A DNA stretch of 64,000 bases from Sepioteuthis lessoniana (GCA_963585895.1 OY757904.1:9602599-9666598); one strand, 5' to 3'. Shown: positions 1 to 11,244, counted from the first letter of the stretch. Program-made: numbers and translations. The notes: a model not told the origin generated them from the sequence alone.

Positions 1-1696
1 ATCGGTGTTATATGGCTTTCCTGAAAAAACAAAACAAAACAAACTTTAATCCTTTTTGGTGTGTGATAAGATGAATTATCAACCTAAAAATTACTTCATT
101 ATCACAAATCCAATCTTTATCGTTTGAATAAAAATTGTCTAGGATTTCAATGTACATATGTGCATTGATTATTGAGGCAATGATTTCCATCTCAATTGAG
201 CTTTTGAAATGACTCACAACGCCATACAAATAACTTAGGAAATAGCCATCTTTATATATTTTATTTGAATGGCACTAGACAAAAGTTCCACCATCGTCGT
301 CTTGGCCAATGCATATCCTTAATTCATACCAGAATAGCACTCTCATTCAATTGTCCACTCGAAATAATTGTTTCACTTCAGCCCAATTTAATTTCACGAT
401 TCTTTCCATTGTTTCAGTTGACAGTTGTTTTTTTTTTGAGCCATGGTAAATTTTAGGGTTAGGTTTAAGTATTTCCAACCATTTGTTGAGGTCTTCAAGA
501 ACTGCCTTTTGATCGTAAATTGTTTTTCATATCTTGGCTTCAGCTGGTATTTGTTTTAGATACGCAATATACAGGAATATTTCTAATTTTTGTTCTCTAC
601 ATAATTATTTTCCACAATATTTTCCCCCCAAAATTTCCTCTGAATAACTTGAAAAATTATGCCATTAATTTTAATGATTTAATTGGGTTTGTTTAATGCA
701 TATTTTATGAAGTCGACATGTTCTGCTATAGAATAAAAATGTTTTGCGTCTTTTCAGTTATCAATTTACTGCCAAATAAAAAACACCTCATTGAATATCC
801 TGAAAAAAGTGTTAATTCCATAATTTTTGCTAAGAGTAGTCGTTGGGATTTGTTATGATGCCAATCGATGAACAGCCTATTATGTAATCAAAATTTATTG
901 AATAGCAGGTGATGCTGCGTAAATAAGAAATGCTCATATTTCAAAATTCAAAATGGGAATGTCACTTGCATGATTGCCACTTTAATTCAGTGTCGTATTA
1001 AAACAAGTTTACACTTGGTATATCTCCACATAGGCTGGCATATTTGGAAAGAAGTCAGTCACAGATTGAGAGTCAGTCTAAGAATCAGCGCCTCGAAGGT
1101 AGTCGATGTCGTCAGACCTCAAAGTCTTCTACGACTGCTATGTTGGTGATTGCTGAGAGAGGAAGAAAACACAACTCGTATCTAGTACTCAGGTTTCTAT
1201 TGCTTTTATTCTTTCTGTTCAGGTTGTGGAAGTTGGGGAAAATGAATGCGGGTTAGCTTCTTTGTTCTAGAAGAAACTAACGATTCCCGGATATTTGAAT
1301 CGTTTTTCGCTTTCCTTACACGCCTCCTTTTACCCTAGACATCGAAAAATGTGGAGAATTGAGAAACCCATCTTCTCTTATTTCGATTCCCAGAACACCC
1401 GATCCACCACTTCAGACTCAGGTGGAAGTCATCGTCCAGCTAGCCCCCGCCCTACTCAGATGACCAGTCGAGTCCGTTGACCACAGAAAGACATGGTTAA
1501 CTGCTGTTTTCAGTCCAGTACATCTTGTTAAAACTAGCCTGCCAGACGAGATGTTGAACTTTGTTAATTCACATTTCTTCCGACTGCTGGCTTTTTTATA
1601 ATTTATCTATTTGCCCCTCGGTGCTATTCGCTAGAAAATGTTACACACAATCGAAAGAAGTCAAAGAGACGAGAGCAGACTAGATTGTGTATGCCT

Positions 1697-1697
<1 letters not shown>
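1..1697. other. Unassigned AT-rich DNA
   Basis: I see no recognisable gene, RNA or repeat family here. The short open frames on both strands lack recognisable motifs, codon bias or splice context and look like chance frames in AT-rich sequence. Confidence 0.5.

Positions 1698-1749
<52 letters not shown>
1698..1749 (+). repeat. (AG)n microsatellite
   Basis: An uninterrupted dinucleotide tract of about 52 bp, followed by a short G run. Read directly from the sequence. Confidence 0.97.
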
Positions 1750-1754
<5 letters not shown>

Positions 1755-2804
1755 CTGATACTATGAGTTACTTAGAACTCTTGTATTCCGATTTTCCAAA
1801 GACCTCTGCGTAAATAATAAATATGAAATTTATGTTTAAGAATAATTTGTCATTTGCTTTTCTCGATCAAGAGTTGATCACTTTGATACCCTAAAGTTTT
1901 CTTTCTCTTACTTTACCTTATAAATACCTACATAGAAGAAAAGATGGTTGCAGTGATTAAGAATTCGGGTCTGTAGCTATAAAATGAGCTCTATATAAAG
2001 GAAGTTATAAATATCTAATTAAATGTCTACTTCCAGAGCAAACCATTTATTATAACTCTTGTAAATTCCGGCAAGTTGGACCTTTTCAAATGAGGACGGT
2101 AAATGAATTGTTAGATTTGTCTTGACGTGAAAGAGAGATTCATTTATCTAAGCTGCATTAATAGGGAGCAATTTGCTTGGTGGACAGTTGACAGACGACC
2201 GGTACTGACCTAAGACCATGGAGAAATTGCTTATGATATGAATGACCAGCGGTCATCTCTAGTTTGATTGAAAACACGGTGATATATTGTCAAGTTCCAT
2301 GATGTATAACTGGCCTTTGACGTCAAAAGCACCTTTGCTTCGTTTCGACCAACAGAATGTTCTGGAAAGCAGCACTCCTTCTGAACGTAGAGTTTTCCCG
2401 TATCTTTTAAATCAGTACGACTCAAAGTGTGGTACATGTATCGGTTGCAGTGTGCGAATCATAAGCTGCTGGTATGTAGTTTGTTTTAATATCTTTAACG
2501 ATTGTTAATGTAAGTATTATCAGATGACATTCTGGGTCACGCTCATTCATATTTTACGATAGAGTGATAATATAAAGATATAAACGCCTAATATTTCCTT
2601 CAACATCACTATACAAGACTGGATTCTCAACCATGCGTATCATTAATGAAAAATACAGAAATACAATGGATAACCATTCTCAACTGAGTTTGACATTGTT
2701 TTCAATTGAAACAAGATTAGATGACAAAGAAGAGTGAGGGCCATTTTTCAAATTAGAAAAATGGCGAAGTTTAATATCCTTATAATCTATTTCTTCTTTT
2801 AATG
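1750..2804. other. Unassigned DNA
   Basis: No coding or repeat signature that I can name. Short overlapping frames around 2231-2508 on both strands have no recognisable domains. Confidence 0.45.
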
Positions 2805-2810
2805 GCGTCT

Positions 2811-2905
2811 CATCATGGTGTAATGGTTTATAAGTTAAGATAACAGATCCATTGGTACTAAATAGTGAGTTCGATCCTTATTGGATGGCTCGTACTTGCT
2901 GCCAG
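2811..2905 (+). mobile_element. SINE-like tRNA-derived fragment
   Basis: The stretch has a tRNA-like layout: GGTGTAATGGTTTA near 2817 resembles an RNA polymerase III A box, and GAGTTCGATCC near 2871 matches a B box. Spacing is about 40 bp, as in tRNA-derived SINEs. The following sequence is diverged and the tail is not clear. It may be an old relative of SINE-C. Confidence 0.4.
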
Positions 2906-2929
2906 GTTCAAAATCTAAGTTATACATAT

Positions 2930-3887
2930 TTTTTCTTGTGAACATAATGAAAGCTGAATTGGCAAACCAATATTTATGAGTTTAACTCTTATAGGATGCC
3001 TAATTCTTTCAGTCTTGAGTCACAACAACGATAAGCTTAGTAAATAACGGCAAAGTCATTTCATTACTTATTGAAACGTTTTTATTTTCTTTTGGAAAAT
3101 TTACTTATTTAAAATTATTCTTTATTTTGTAATGCTGTGTGGTTTGTTTACAAAATAAATATAACTTTAAAACTTAACTTTAAATTTGGTTATATTTTTT
3201 CCATGAAGATTAACATTACAAGATAGTTTCAGTTAATGTCTTATTGATCAAGTACAAACAATAGTTTTACACGATCCCTGACAATAAAACAAAAGGACAC
3301 CTGCCATAAAACAATAAAACAAAATAACACCTAAAGAACCCCCCCCCCCAAAAAACCCAAGACGATAACACAAAACAAAACAAAACAAAACAAAATAAAA
3401 AAGAAAACAAACGAAGGAAAGCGTGTGGGTTTCTGGGATCTGATAGTTTAAGTGAAGTTGTTCGAATTAAAAAAGAAATGCGTTGTTTTCTCATTTCATG
3501 AATAAGCAATTTTTTTCTTCTGTTGTGTCTGTTATTGGTGATTGCATTTGTGAACAGAAATGTGAACTCTAATGTTTTCTTTTAGGATTTCGAGTGAGAA
3601 ATGCATAAAAAGTATTTTGAGTTTAATGCACATGTAACGATGTCAACAGTAAAAGAATGAGAATTACTTTTTGCATTTACAGTTCGTGAAAAAGGAAAAG
3701 GCGAAACAAATATTTTGGATATACTTGTATAAATATCTATCTCGAGAGTGAAGTGGCCATTAATTAATTTTGGGGATTAGACAGTTGCATATTCCACTGC
3801 AGCGCCTGTCAACAACGGTTAAACTTAGTTTAAAAGAATGAAGGGTTTAAAAGCAAACGCACTGGACATTCATATTTTAAGGATATA
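2930..3887. other. Unassigned DNA with low-complexity A/C-rich patch
   Basis: The stretch contains a poly-C/poly-A patch near 3340-3356 and a short (AAAAC)n run near 3371-3396. Nothing else is recognisable. The minus-strand frame across 3267-3509 is a translation of this low-complexity patch. Confidence 0.5.
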
Positions 3888-4555
3888 TGTTATGTTTTGA
3901 CCTTTTGACCCGGCCAAAAATGCCATTCAAGGTGACACACCGGAAGGAAGTGAAACATTCTGATGGCAGTTATGAGAGGAAACCGTGTGGGCGGAAATTG
4001 GCTGATGAAATGGGACGAAGTAAAAAAAAAAATCCCATTATATTCTCATAGACTGACGCACCGGAAGAGAGTGACCTCTGAACTGGATGACAGTTATTTC
4101 CGCTCGATGACGATCACACAGGCCATTCCAATGAAAGCGGAAGTGACACATCCCGATCGCCAGATATCGGAAGAAATTGCGGAGGCGTGGAGGCGTGTCC
4201 ATATCACCACGTGGGAGTTTGAAGGTAATATAAGGCCGACGAATTGAACAGAAGGCAGTACAGTCGAGTAGAGTTGGAGATGGAGAGGGACGAGATGTAG
4301 TAAGGAAAGCCAGCACCCAGCAGAGTGGACTCCAGGGCTCCGGTTGAGCAGCCCTGGAGAACGAGAAAGACACAACGCTGACGGCCATAAGTTTGGGGTC
4401 AAAATATTACAGTTTATATTCGGTCTCCAGCTACCTCTCACACGCAAACCTTGAGTAACTCTTTTCGAACTCTTGCAATAAAGTGAGAGGTTAATATTTT
4501 TCTAAGAAGTCTTCCTGCGTCTTTATCATTGCGTCTGTTGTTCATTGTGTCGGTA
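3888..4555 (+). mobile_element. Putative solo LTR (or short TIR element)
   Basis: This block is more GC-rich than its surroundings and looks like an LTR. An imperfect direct repeat with the core CACCGGAAG (near 3939 and 4060, each followed by a GACAGTTAT-like end) would sit in U3. AATATAAGG near 4228 is a TATA-like site, and a CAATAAAG polyadenylation signal lies near 4478. The block begins TGTTATG. Alternatively, the 15 bp at its start and the inverse of GGTCAAAATATTACA ending at 4411 pair at 13 of 15 positions, which would fit a short element of about 524 bp with inverted ends. No target duplication was found for either model. Overlapping frames on both strands carry no recognised domain. 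Confidence 0.35.
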
Positions 4556-4648
4556 TGTATCCAGTATATATATATGTATATTTCTGCCTTAATCAGCAGA
4601 TGACAATACAACATATAGACGGTTGCATTTAAACGTCTGATGAGAGTC

Positions 4649-4651
<3 letters not shown>

Positions 4652-4690
<39 letters not shown>
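4652..4690. repeat. (AT)n microsatellite
   Basis: Pure AT dinucleotide tract of about 39 bp. Confidence 0.97.
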
Positions 4691-4693
<3 letters not shown>

Positions 4694-4941
4694 ACAATTG
4701 GAAAATATACAAAATGAAAAAATAAGGTCTTCAGACGATGATGTTATTTATAGAATTATTTGCCAAAGTAAAATTTTTTTTTAACTTCACCGTAAATGAA
4801 ACGAAAAAGATGAGAAAGTTTGAAACATTTTATTTTTGTTGATACCGTTATCTTTCAAAATATCTGATGTAATCATTGTTCAAAATTTTTTAAAATCAAT
4901 CTATCTATCTATGTTAATGTTTATATAATTTAGTTGATATC

Positions 4942-5835
4942 TACGTGGTGCCTTCATTAAGTCTCCAGACATTTTTTTACAAGCATTTAAAATTGTCATA
5001 GACTCTTGAAAATTCACTATCTTATTGCTAGACATCTTATGAGATGACTGACCAATTTTCATGATTTCAGATTCAAATCAACAGTTACAGCAGCAATTGG
5101 AATACACCCTACTAAAGCCTGATTGTCACTGCTGGTGAATTTCAAAAATCCAATCTGGACGTCAGGACACTTTAGAAGAACGATATGCAATAAAATTCTG
5201 TTTTAAACTTGAAAGAAATGCCACAGAAACGTACGGAATGCTTCAGACTGCTTTTGGAGAATCTTACATGAATCGAGCATCAGTTTTTGAGTGGCATAAG
5301 AGATTCAAGAAAGGCAGGGAGTCTGTGAGGGATGATGAGAGGTGTGCGAGGAGTAAGGAAGTCAATACATCAGATTTGATTGGCCAAAGGGTTAGGGTTA
5401 CTATGTTGAGGTTTTAAGGGAGTTCAGGAAGAGAATCCGTCGGAAGAGGCCAGCACTCTTCAAATTAGGTCAGTGGCATTTCCACCAGGACAATGCACCA
5501 GTCCACAACTCCATCCTTGTCACAGACTATTTGACCAAGATGGGCATCAAGACAGTTCCTCAGCCTCCTTATAGTCTAGACCTTGCTCCCTGTGACTTTT
5601 AGTTATTCCCTAAGCTAAAAGACAATTGAGGAGATGAAAGAGGCTGTGATGAAGGTCATTGACACGGTCACACAAGAAGACTTCCATGGGGCCTTGCAGA
5701 AGTTGTTGGAACGGTACAAAAAGTGCATTGCAGCCGGAGGAGATTACTTCGAAGGGGACTAGAGTTTCATCTGTGTACTCTCAATAAAAGTGCCCATGCG
5801 AAAAAAGTCTGGAAACCTATTTAATGATCCTCGTA
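4942..5835 (+). mobile_element. Mariner-family DNA transposon, internally deleted and degenerate
   Basis: Both ends are visible. The left end (TACGTGGTG...TCCAGAC) and the inverse of the right end (TACGAGGAT...TCCAGAC) match at 21 of 29 positions. Each starts at a TA, the duplicated target of mariner elements. Inside, one frame reads KFCFKLERNATETYGMLQTA and then FGESYMNRASVFEWHKRFKK, the N-terminal helix-turn-helix region of mariner transposase. Further on HQDNAPVH and PYSLDLAPCDF carry two catalytic aspartates, and YFEGD sits just before a stop at the C-terminus. Length is about 0.9 kb against about 1.3 kb for full mariners, so the part between the DNA-binding region and the middle of the catalytic domain is lost. 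A TAG replaces the usual tryptophan after APCDF and there are frameshifts. Non-functional. Confidence 0.9.
5190..5761 (+). pseudogene. Mariner transposase pseudogene
   Basis: This is the decayed coding part of the mariner element. The N-terminal DNA-binding fragment spans about 5190-5370, the catalytic fragment with the DNAP and LAPCD motifs about 5480-5600, and the C-terminal tail ending in YFEGD about 5630-5761. The pieces lie in different frames. The central region carrying the first catalytic aspartate is missing. Mariner transposases cut and paste the element at TA sites; this one cannot encode an active enzyme. Confidence 0.85.
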
Positions 5836-5998
5836 CCTATTATAAACATTCCATAATAAATCTATACGTCTTTATCAATAACACTATAAAACAGAGACCT
5901 GATTTTTTAAATTTGTCTCCTTATTTGCTCAGACTGGTGCTGGAAAATTAAAAAATCTTTTGTTTAAGATGATTTTGCTTTATCATTTATCAAGACTT

Positions 5999-6131
5999 AG
6001 ACAGACAGACAGACAGACTGATCAAACAGGTTGAGAGGCAAATAAAAACAGGATGAAATTGATAAAGGTGGACAGATGTGTTATGGAATGTTTATAATAA
6101 GTAGATATGAACAAAATAACAAAATATTGAC

Positions 6132-6190
<59 letters not shown>
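5999..6190 (+). repeat. Microsatellite cluster (GACA)n, (GATA)n, (GA)n
   Basis: A pure (AGAC)5 tract lies at 5999-6018 and a compound (GATA)n-(GA)n tract at about 6132-6190. They are separated by about 110 bp of ordinary sequence. Confidence 0.9.
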
Positions 6191-6237
6191 TGTGATATGT
6201 ATTAAAAATGTATTTCAACGAGAGAGAGGGGGTGAGG

Positions 6238-6418
6238 GGGCTTGGGGCCCCATGGATAAAGTGCTGGACAGCGAGTTTGGACTTCAGTCGCTTTTTAATG
6301 TTCACTTTCAGACTAATGCTTTTGGGAAAGGCATGAAACCCCTTATCCTCCTCACAGCTATGGCTTAAATAGTATCATTGCTGTTCAACAAAGGTGACTT
6401 TGACATTAAATAACATTG
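6238..6418 (+). mobile_element. SINE-C copy (tRNA-derived)
   Basis: The head is tRNA-like (GGATAAAGTGCTGGACAGCG with a degraded B box). It is followed by the central domain CTAATGCTTTTGGGAAAGG at about 6313, the segment CAGCTATGGCTTAAATAGTA, and the family tail GACTTTGACATTAAATAAC. The same order of modules recurs at 8765, 30578, 45314 and 48000. Confidence 0.75.
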
Positions 6419-6429
6419 AATATAAATAG

Positions 6430-6780
6430 ATGTGTTTGTGTGTGTGCGTGTAAGATATAAAAAACAAAATATTCAAATGATTTATTGTTTATTTGAACAT
6501 TGCTATGAGGCGGGGTCTCTGCTACCATCTTCAGGGCAGTTAAATTGTTGTTTAATATTTCATTTGAAAAAATAATTTTCAAATGAAAAAAAAATAATTG
6601 TGCTCTTAAACGTTAATCACCTTCGATTTCAAACTTGTCTGACGTCACTTAGCGTTCGAAAACATTTCCAAATTATTACTTTTTCTATTGTCGTTTAGAA
6701 TTCATACCAAAAAACAGTGAATATATGTATAATTAACTTATGATTAATAAAAACTAGTTTAAATAAGTTTTGGTTTCTGT
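6430..6780. other. Unassigned DNA
   Basis: Diverged (GT)n-like tract near 6432-6450, an A-rich patch near 6585, and otherwise nothing recognised. Confidence 0.45.
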
Positions 6781-7005
6781 GTTTCATGACCTATCAAACT
6801 TCGTGGGTTGTTTAATGCCATATCAAATATTGTAGAACACTAATAGTACTATTTCACTAAAAATGGAGAGAAAAAGGGTTTAATTTTTTTTAAAGGGTAT
6901 TAGCCCAAAAGTGAATGCCTGAATTTCGAAATCACTTACCAAAATGTCGTAGTCCACCACATCAGACTCTAAACCTGGGGACCTTCCCACCATGTCAATG
7001 CTATA
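6781..7005 (-). mobile_element. SINE-C copy, minus strand
   Basis: Read on the minus strand, the tail (inverse of CTTCGTGGGTTGTTTAATGC) lies at the left and the tRNA-like head at the right. The middle has the inverse of TAGTACTATTTCACT and AAAGGGTATTAGCCC, matching the SINE-C central domain. Diverged, with an expanded poly-T/A stretch near 6883. Confidence 0.65.
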
Positions 7006-7438
7006 CGGATAGATCCATGAAAAAAATAAATGTTAATTTTAAAATAAAATTAAATGAGGACTGTTATAATTATGTAGAACTAATTTAACTAAAGAAGTTA
7101 AAAGAGCCTGGCCTTTGATGATATTAGAATTAGAAATAATGGCCAATTCAACAATCATTCTTGCTTTTTCTGATGAAACCTTAAACAACAATTATACTTC
7201 CCTGAAGATGTATAGACTGAAACATTGGTAATGTTCATCTAAAGAATACATTAAATGGATATATAAGTGTGTTTAATCCAAGGAAAATAGTCTTGGTGTT
7301 TTTTGTCTCTTCTAGGCGGGCACTAATGTATTAAACTCCATCTGAAGAAAGTCATAAGGATTTGAAATAAATCTATAATGGAAACACTGAATTGAATTTT
7401 TTCAATTGCTGATTCATCTGCTGATTCATGCAGAAAAA

Positions 7439-7440
<2 letters not shown>

Positions 7441-7525
<85 letters not shown>
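7441..7525 (+). repeat. Compound (AC)n(AT)n microsatellite
   Basis: About 60 bp of CA repeat running directly into about 25 bp of TA repeat. This compound order recurs at 10736, 12397, 21568 and 43148. Confidence 0.97.
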
Positions 7526-7528
<3 letters not shown>

Positions 7529-7530
7529 AC

Positions 7531-7676
7531 GGGCACCTTAGCATTATGGTTAGAGTGTTTGCCACTGGTTGAATCATGTCAAAGACTCAAAAATGCTTCT
7601 TTATTTAACAGTCAGCATTGTAACGTATGGATCAAGGGAAACGAGTTGTACCTTCGCTGACATCTCGGTGTTGTAG

Positions 7677-7678
<2 letters not shown>
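7531..7678 (+). mobile_element. SINE-B fragment, diverged
   Basis: GCATTATGGTTAGAGTGTTTGCC matches the A-box end of SINE-B (see 27748 and 22753). The following order is also shared: a CATGTCAAAGACT segment, a CAGTCAGCATTGTAACGTA segment, ATCAAGGG, and GGTGTTGTAGCTAT at the end. The copy lies between two AT tracts and its last third is missing. Confidence 0.6.

Positions 7679-7710
<32 letters not shown>
7679..7710. repeat. (AT)n microsatellite
   Basis: Pure AT tract of about 32 bp directly after the truncated SINE-B copy. Confidence 0.95.
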
Positions 7711-7712
<2 letters not shown>

Positions 7713-8760
7713 TGATAGGAACATCTATGAAGTATGAATAAACTCACCGCTAAATATAAATATAAATATATATAAATAAATATATTTTTGCTGAGAAAAT
7801 AAAGTCACAGATTACATAATATAGAGAGTGAGACAGAAATACTTTCCTTAATGAAACTATTACTCACGTGGTGCAAGTAAACTTCGGCAAATAGCAATGG
7901 TAATTCAATTGAGCTAATGTATAATCATTTTTTGTTCAACCGGACAATTCCAAACCATAAACATTTTTATTGGTTGAATTTGTTGGAGATTCCCCCACAG
8001 ACTGTCTCAGTGTAAACATTTTCTGGAGCTCAAATACTTCGACGTCTTCTAAATGGCTTCTTTTTAAATCGATGAACATGTGGTTCTGAAATTTACAACA
8101 CATGGCAATATCGATTTTCTATCGAGAAAAGCATCATTCCGGCGTGATATTAAATGAGCACAAAGAGCTCTTTGTGTATCAAATATAGATTCAATAGTCT
8201 AAAAAAGTTTAAACTGCAAATGCAGCATGTATACCGGTTTAAGTCATGATGGTAATTGATTGTATCTGAAAAAAAACCGATTAGGTATTTATTAGATGGA
8301 GCTAACATTACAACTTGCCTAACTTCACACGCACCTCACTATTGTCAGTTTAAAATATGGGAGCTATTTCTGCTGCACCATCAATTAAAAAAGGTGTTTA
8401 TTTTCTTACATCGAATTTGAAAATATTTATTCATTTTGGTACCATCGTCAGATTACTTACAGTGCTCGCGACTCCTAGTAATGAGTAAGCTTATTGTTAC
8501 TTAGCTTTGATGATCTTGTTGAACACTATGCTTTTAGGGCATGTGGAATGTATTTAGCTTGACTTTGGCGCACTAGCTATTGATTGTTCAAAGTATTTTC
8601 ATTTTTTAAGTAGTCACCCACTTAAATACAGAACAGTCACAACGCTGCTTTACTTTTGTGATCGATCGAGAGTTGGTATTTTAAATGGGACATGTCAGTA
8701 TGTAACATTTATATTCTTACATGGATGTATCCGTTTAACATTGACAAAGGGCGTAGGGAG
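7711..8760. other. Unassigned AT-rich DNA
   Basis: No coding or RNA feature recognised. Short A-rich runs only. Confidence 0.45.
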
Positions 8761-8764
8761 TTCC

Positions 8765-8922
8765 ACGTGGCGTAATGTCTCCCCTGCTAATCTGTTACAT
8801 CGGGATAAGCGAGTTCGATCTCCAGTCGCGCTATTAAGTTCACTTTCTGATTAATACCCTTGGAAAAGTAAGGGTAAAAAGTATCATCACTGTTAAAGAG
8901 TGGCTTTGACATTAAATAATCC
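8765..8922 (+). mobile_element. SINE-C copy
   Basis: The head GTGGCGTAATGTCTCC is A-box-like and GAGTTCGATCTCC near 8811 is the B box. Then come the family segment GTCGCGCTATTAAGTTCACT, a shortened central domain (TTAATACCCTTGGAAAAG) and the tail GGCTTTGACATTAAATAAT. The cleanest SINE-C head in the first 10 kb. Confidence 0.75.
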
Positions 8923-8951
8923 ATATATATATGATAACACTCTACCCACTA

Positions 8952-9208
8952 GCTCCATTGGCTTAGTGGGTGGAGTATTCGCAATTGGCCCTGGAGATCG
9001 AGGTTCAACCCTTGGTCGTATCATTGCAAAAACTCAGAAATGGTACTCGGTACCTCCTTGATTAACACTCAGCGTTAAAAAGTACGTATCAAGCGTAAAG
9101 TGGAGCAATCCAGGGAAAGGAGTAATGCCCCCTACACCTTGGTGTTGTAGCTATAGAAAAGGGAGCCTATGGGTCGCCCTCGACTACAGTCACCAACTTT
9201 CCTTATAC
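8952..9208 (+). mobile_element. SINE-B copy, near full length
   Basis: A tRNA-like head (TTGGCTTAGTGGGTGGAGTA, then a B box GGTTCAACCC) is followed by the SINE-B body (TGGTACTCGGTACCTCCTTG, AACACTCAGC, TACGTATCAAGCGTAAAGTGG). The tail is GTAGCTATAGAAAAGGGAGCC and TCGACTACAGTCACCAACTT. Module order equals the copies at 14229, 22753, 23603 and 27748. Confidence 0.85.
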
Positions 9209-9899
9209 ATAAAAAATAGAAATATTTCTTTTATATATATATATATATATAATAAAAAAGATATTTCTTTTAACAAATAGACCGAAACTGAATCATTGAC
9301 ACGAAACAGCATTCGGTGGCTAGTATTAAGTTTATAATGTTTCAATTGTTTGCCTGGCAACCATTTCACAAGTTAGAATCGATTGATTTGAAAAAGAAAT
9401 ATTTGGTGATACAATTTTTCTCTACATGCAGACAATATTTGTTGTCTTATCAAATAAACTTGATGATTGGCTACATGTTATGAGTGAAGTATATATTAAT
9501 TTGATATTGCAGTTTTGCCGAGGGAAGCAATTACCATATAATAAGATTGAACAATAATTATTTCCTTCTAAATTTCTCCCTTGAAAAATTTCAAAGAAGT
9601 AAACAAATAAAGACGTTTTATTTAAGAAGTTTGAAAAGTAAACACTTAAAAAGAATTGCTTTGTTAACTTTGAATGACTTTTCTATAGATTATTCTCATA
9701 AAATTTAATTTTAAAGAGAGGGTTTAATTTTTCAACTTTTTTTTTTTTTTTTTTTTATATTTGTCACATTTAACGCCACTTTAGTGAAAATGAATATTGA
9801 ATGTGGGAATTCAAGCGTGAAGGTATCAACGAAACTAAGTTAGAAATACATGTCCTTATTGCTATATGAAAAAAATGTGATAACAGATATCAGTTTAGA
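9209..9899. other. Unassigned DNA with (AT)n and poly-T
   Basis: Contains a short AT tract near 9233-9250 and a poly-T run at about 9737-9756. No gene or known repeat recognised. Confidence 0.5.
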
Positions 9900-9904
9900 A
9901 AGCC

Positions 9905-10440
9905 CTATCGGCGATGCTTAAAATACACTAACGATGTAACCTGTGGAGGTGGCACGAACTCCCAAAAGGGGTGTTTTGGCTATAACATTAAATTCTATCT
10001 GAAGATAAGTCTCCAATTCTATAGAATTGGGGAGTGTGGAGAACCCCTTCATTGCCAATACTTCAAGGTCGACTTTGCACACAGACATACATACCAACAA
10101 ACACACAGTACCTATTCCGAAGCCTAAAAGTGGCGCATATGATACCATTTACATAGGTCGGTGTTCGAGCCCGGGGAACAGTGAGTATTTCAAATGGTGA
10201 TTGTGATCAGTTGGTGTAACTCCCAGTTCCCACCCAACGTTTTCCAGACTATGTTAATCCAAGCTAACACACACACACACACACACACACACATGCATAC
10301 ATTTTTATACTTAAAATGTATGCTTTACATAAAAATATGGTTCATTGCCATTACTTCAAGGTCCACTTTGATTCAGTGTGGTATCACCAATTAGAGTCTC
10401 ATTTATAGTTCAAATAAACATGTTTGAAAATTATTTGTAT
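9905..10440 (+). mobile_element. Composite repeat (CR) core fragment split by an insertion
   Basis: The left part includes TCTATCTGAAGATAAGTCTCC and GGAGTGTGGAGAACCCCTTC, and the right part TTAGAGTCTCATTTATAG and TTGAAAATTATTTGTATT. These match, in order, the CR copy at 36700-36960. The middle (10079-10340) is an inserted unit R. Diverged and lacking the tandem array and tail seen in complete CR copies. Confidence 0.65.
10079..10340 (+). mobile_element. Unit R: short SINE-like element, copy 1
   Basis: This ~260-bp unit is repeated at 11245-11492 with about 85-90% identity by eye. GGTCGGTGTTCGAGCCCGGGG is B-box-like; a convincing A box is not visible. It is flanked by near-identical 30-bp direct repeats (10049-10078 and 10341-10370, 28 of 30 matching), which are also continuous parts of the surrounding CR core. 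So it is an insertion with a long target duplication. A (CA)n run lies inside it. I do not recognise the family. Confidence 0.7.
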
Positions 10441-10733
10441 TCGTTCGGATCATATACAAGAAAAAAAAAACAACTCATAAAAAACAACTACGGCAAAAAT
10501 GTAAATATAAATATACAATTAAAGCAATTCACAAATCACTTGGTACAAAATAACCCTTGGTAGGTTGACATGCTGTTAAAATCAATCAATCAATCAATCT
10601 ATAAATCAAAGTTTAGATTTAATGTTATTGGTAGAAAGTACTATTAAAGAAAAGATTTATTTCATTTATATAACTTAATCTCGTTAGGGTTTTGACACTA
10701 AGTCTTATCATCAGATTAGTTGAATTATTTCTG

Positions 10734-10735
<2 letters not shown>
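10441..10735. other. Unassigned AT-rich DNA with SINE-C-like tail fragment
   Basis: TAACCCTTGGTAGGTTGACATG near 10551-10573 followed by (ATCA)n matches the 3' tail of SINE-C/CR elements. Nothing else recognised. Confidence 0.45.
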
Positions 10736-10809
<74 letters not shown>

Positions 10810-10843
10810 TATATATATATTTAAAATATATATATATATATAT
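10736..10843 (+). repeat. Compound (AC)n(AT)n microsatellite
   Basis: CA repeat of about 43 bp, then alternating AT and CA blocks and an AT palindrome around 10820. The long frames on both strands here are microsatellite translations. Confidence 0.95.
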
Positions 10844-10969
10844 GTATATCAGCAGGCACATACACAAGCGTAGATCCAGACATCCGCAGCTTTTGGGCTG
10901 GTATTGTAGAACGGAATTATCGACCTCAGACGTATTCTTGTCTTCGGTTGGAACACGGACGAAAAACAC

Positions 10970-11056
10970 CAAAAAAAAAAACAAAAAAAAAAAACAAAAC
11001 AAAAAAAAAAACAAACCAGAAAGCAGAAAAAAAAGAGAAAAACAAAAGAAAAAACA
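10970..11056 (+). repeat. A-rich low-complexity tract
   Basis: Runs of A broken by single C or G residues over about 85 bp. The opposite strand gives a phenylalanine-rich frame, which is not a credible membrane protein. Confidence 0.9.
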
Positions 11057-11244
11057 GTAACTAGGTAGATGATCCTGGCCCAACTCTGACGTAACACTTC
11101 GTCCATTGCAGCAAAGGGAGAGGTTTGGGAGTGGGCCACCGCTTGTGTAACAGTGGTCGCGGAGAATAGGACTATTTTGAGCTTTGCGCATGGGTATGCG
11201 CATGAACTCTCACCCTGGACTGAAAATGAGTCGCCCACCGACAT

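Noticed and set aside
1044-1480. Two short plus-strand frames that could be exons
   Set aside because: No conserved domain, no convincing splice signals and no continuation; cannot be supported.
4038-4447. Three overlapping frames of 94-117 codons
   Set aside because: They lie in an LTR-like GC-richer block, overlap on both strands and have no recognised domain.
7323-7660. Open frames on both strands across the CA/TA tract
   Set aside because: They translate a dinucleotide microsatellite (Cys-Val or Thr-His runs); not a gene.
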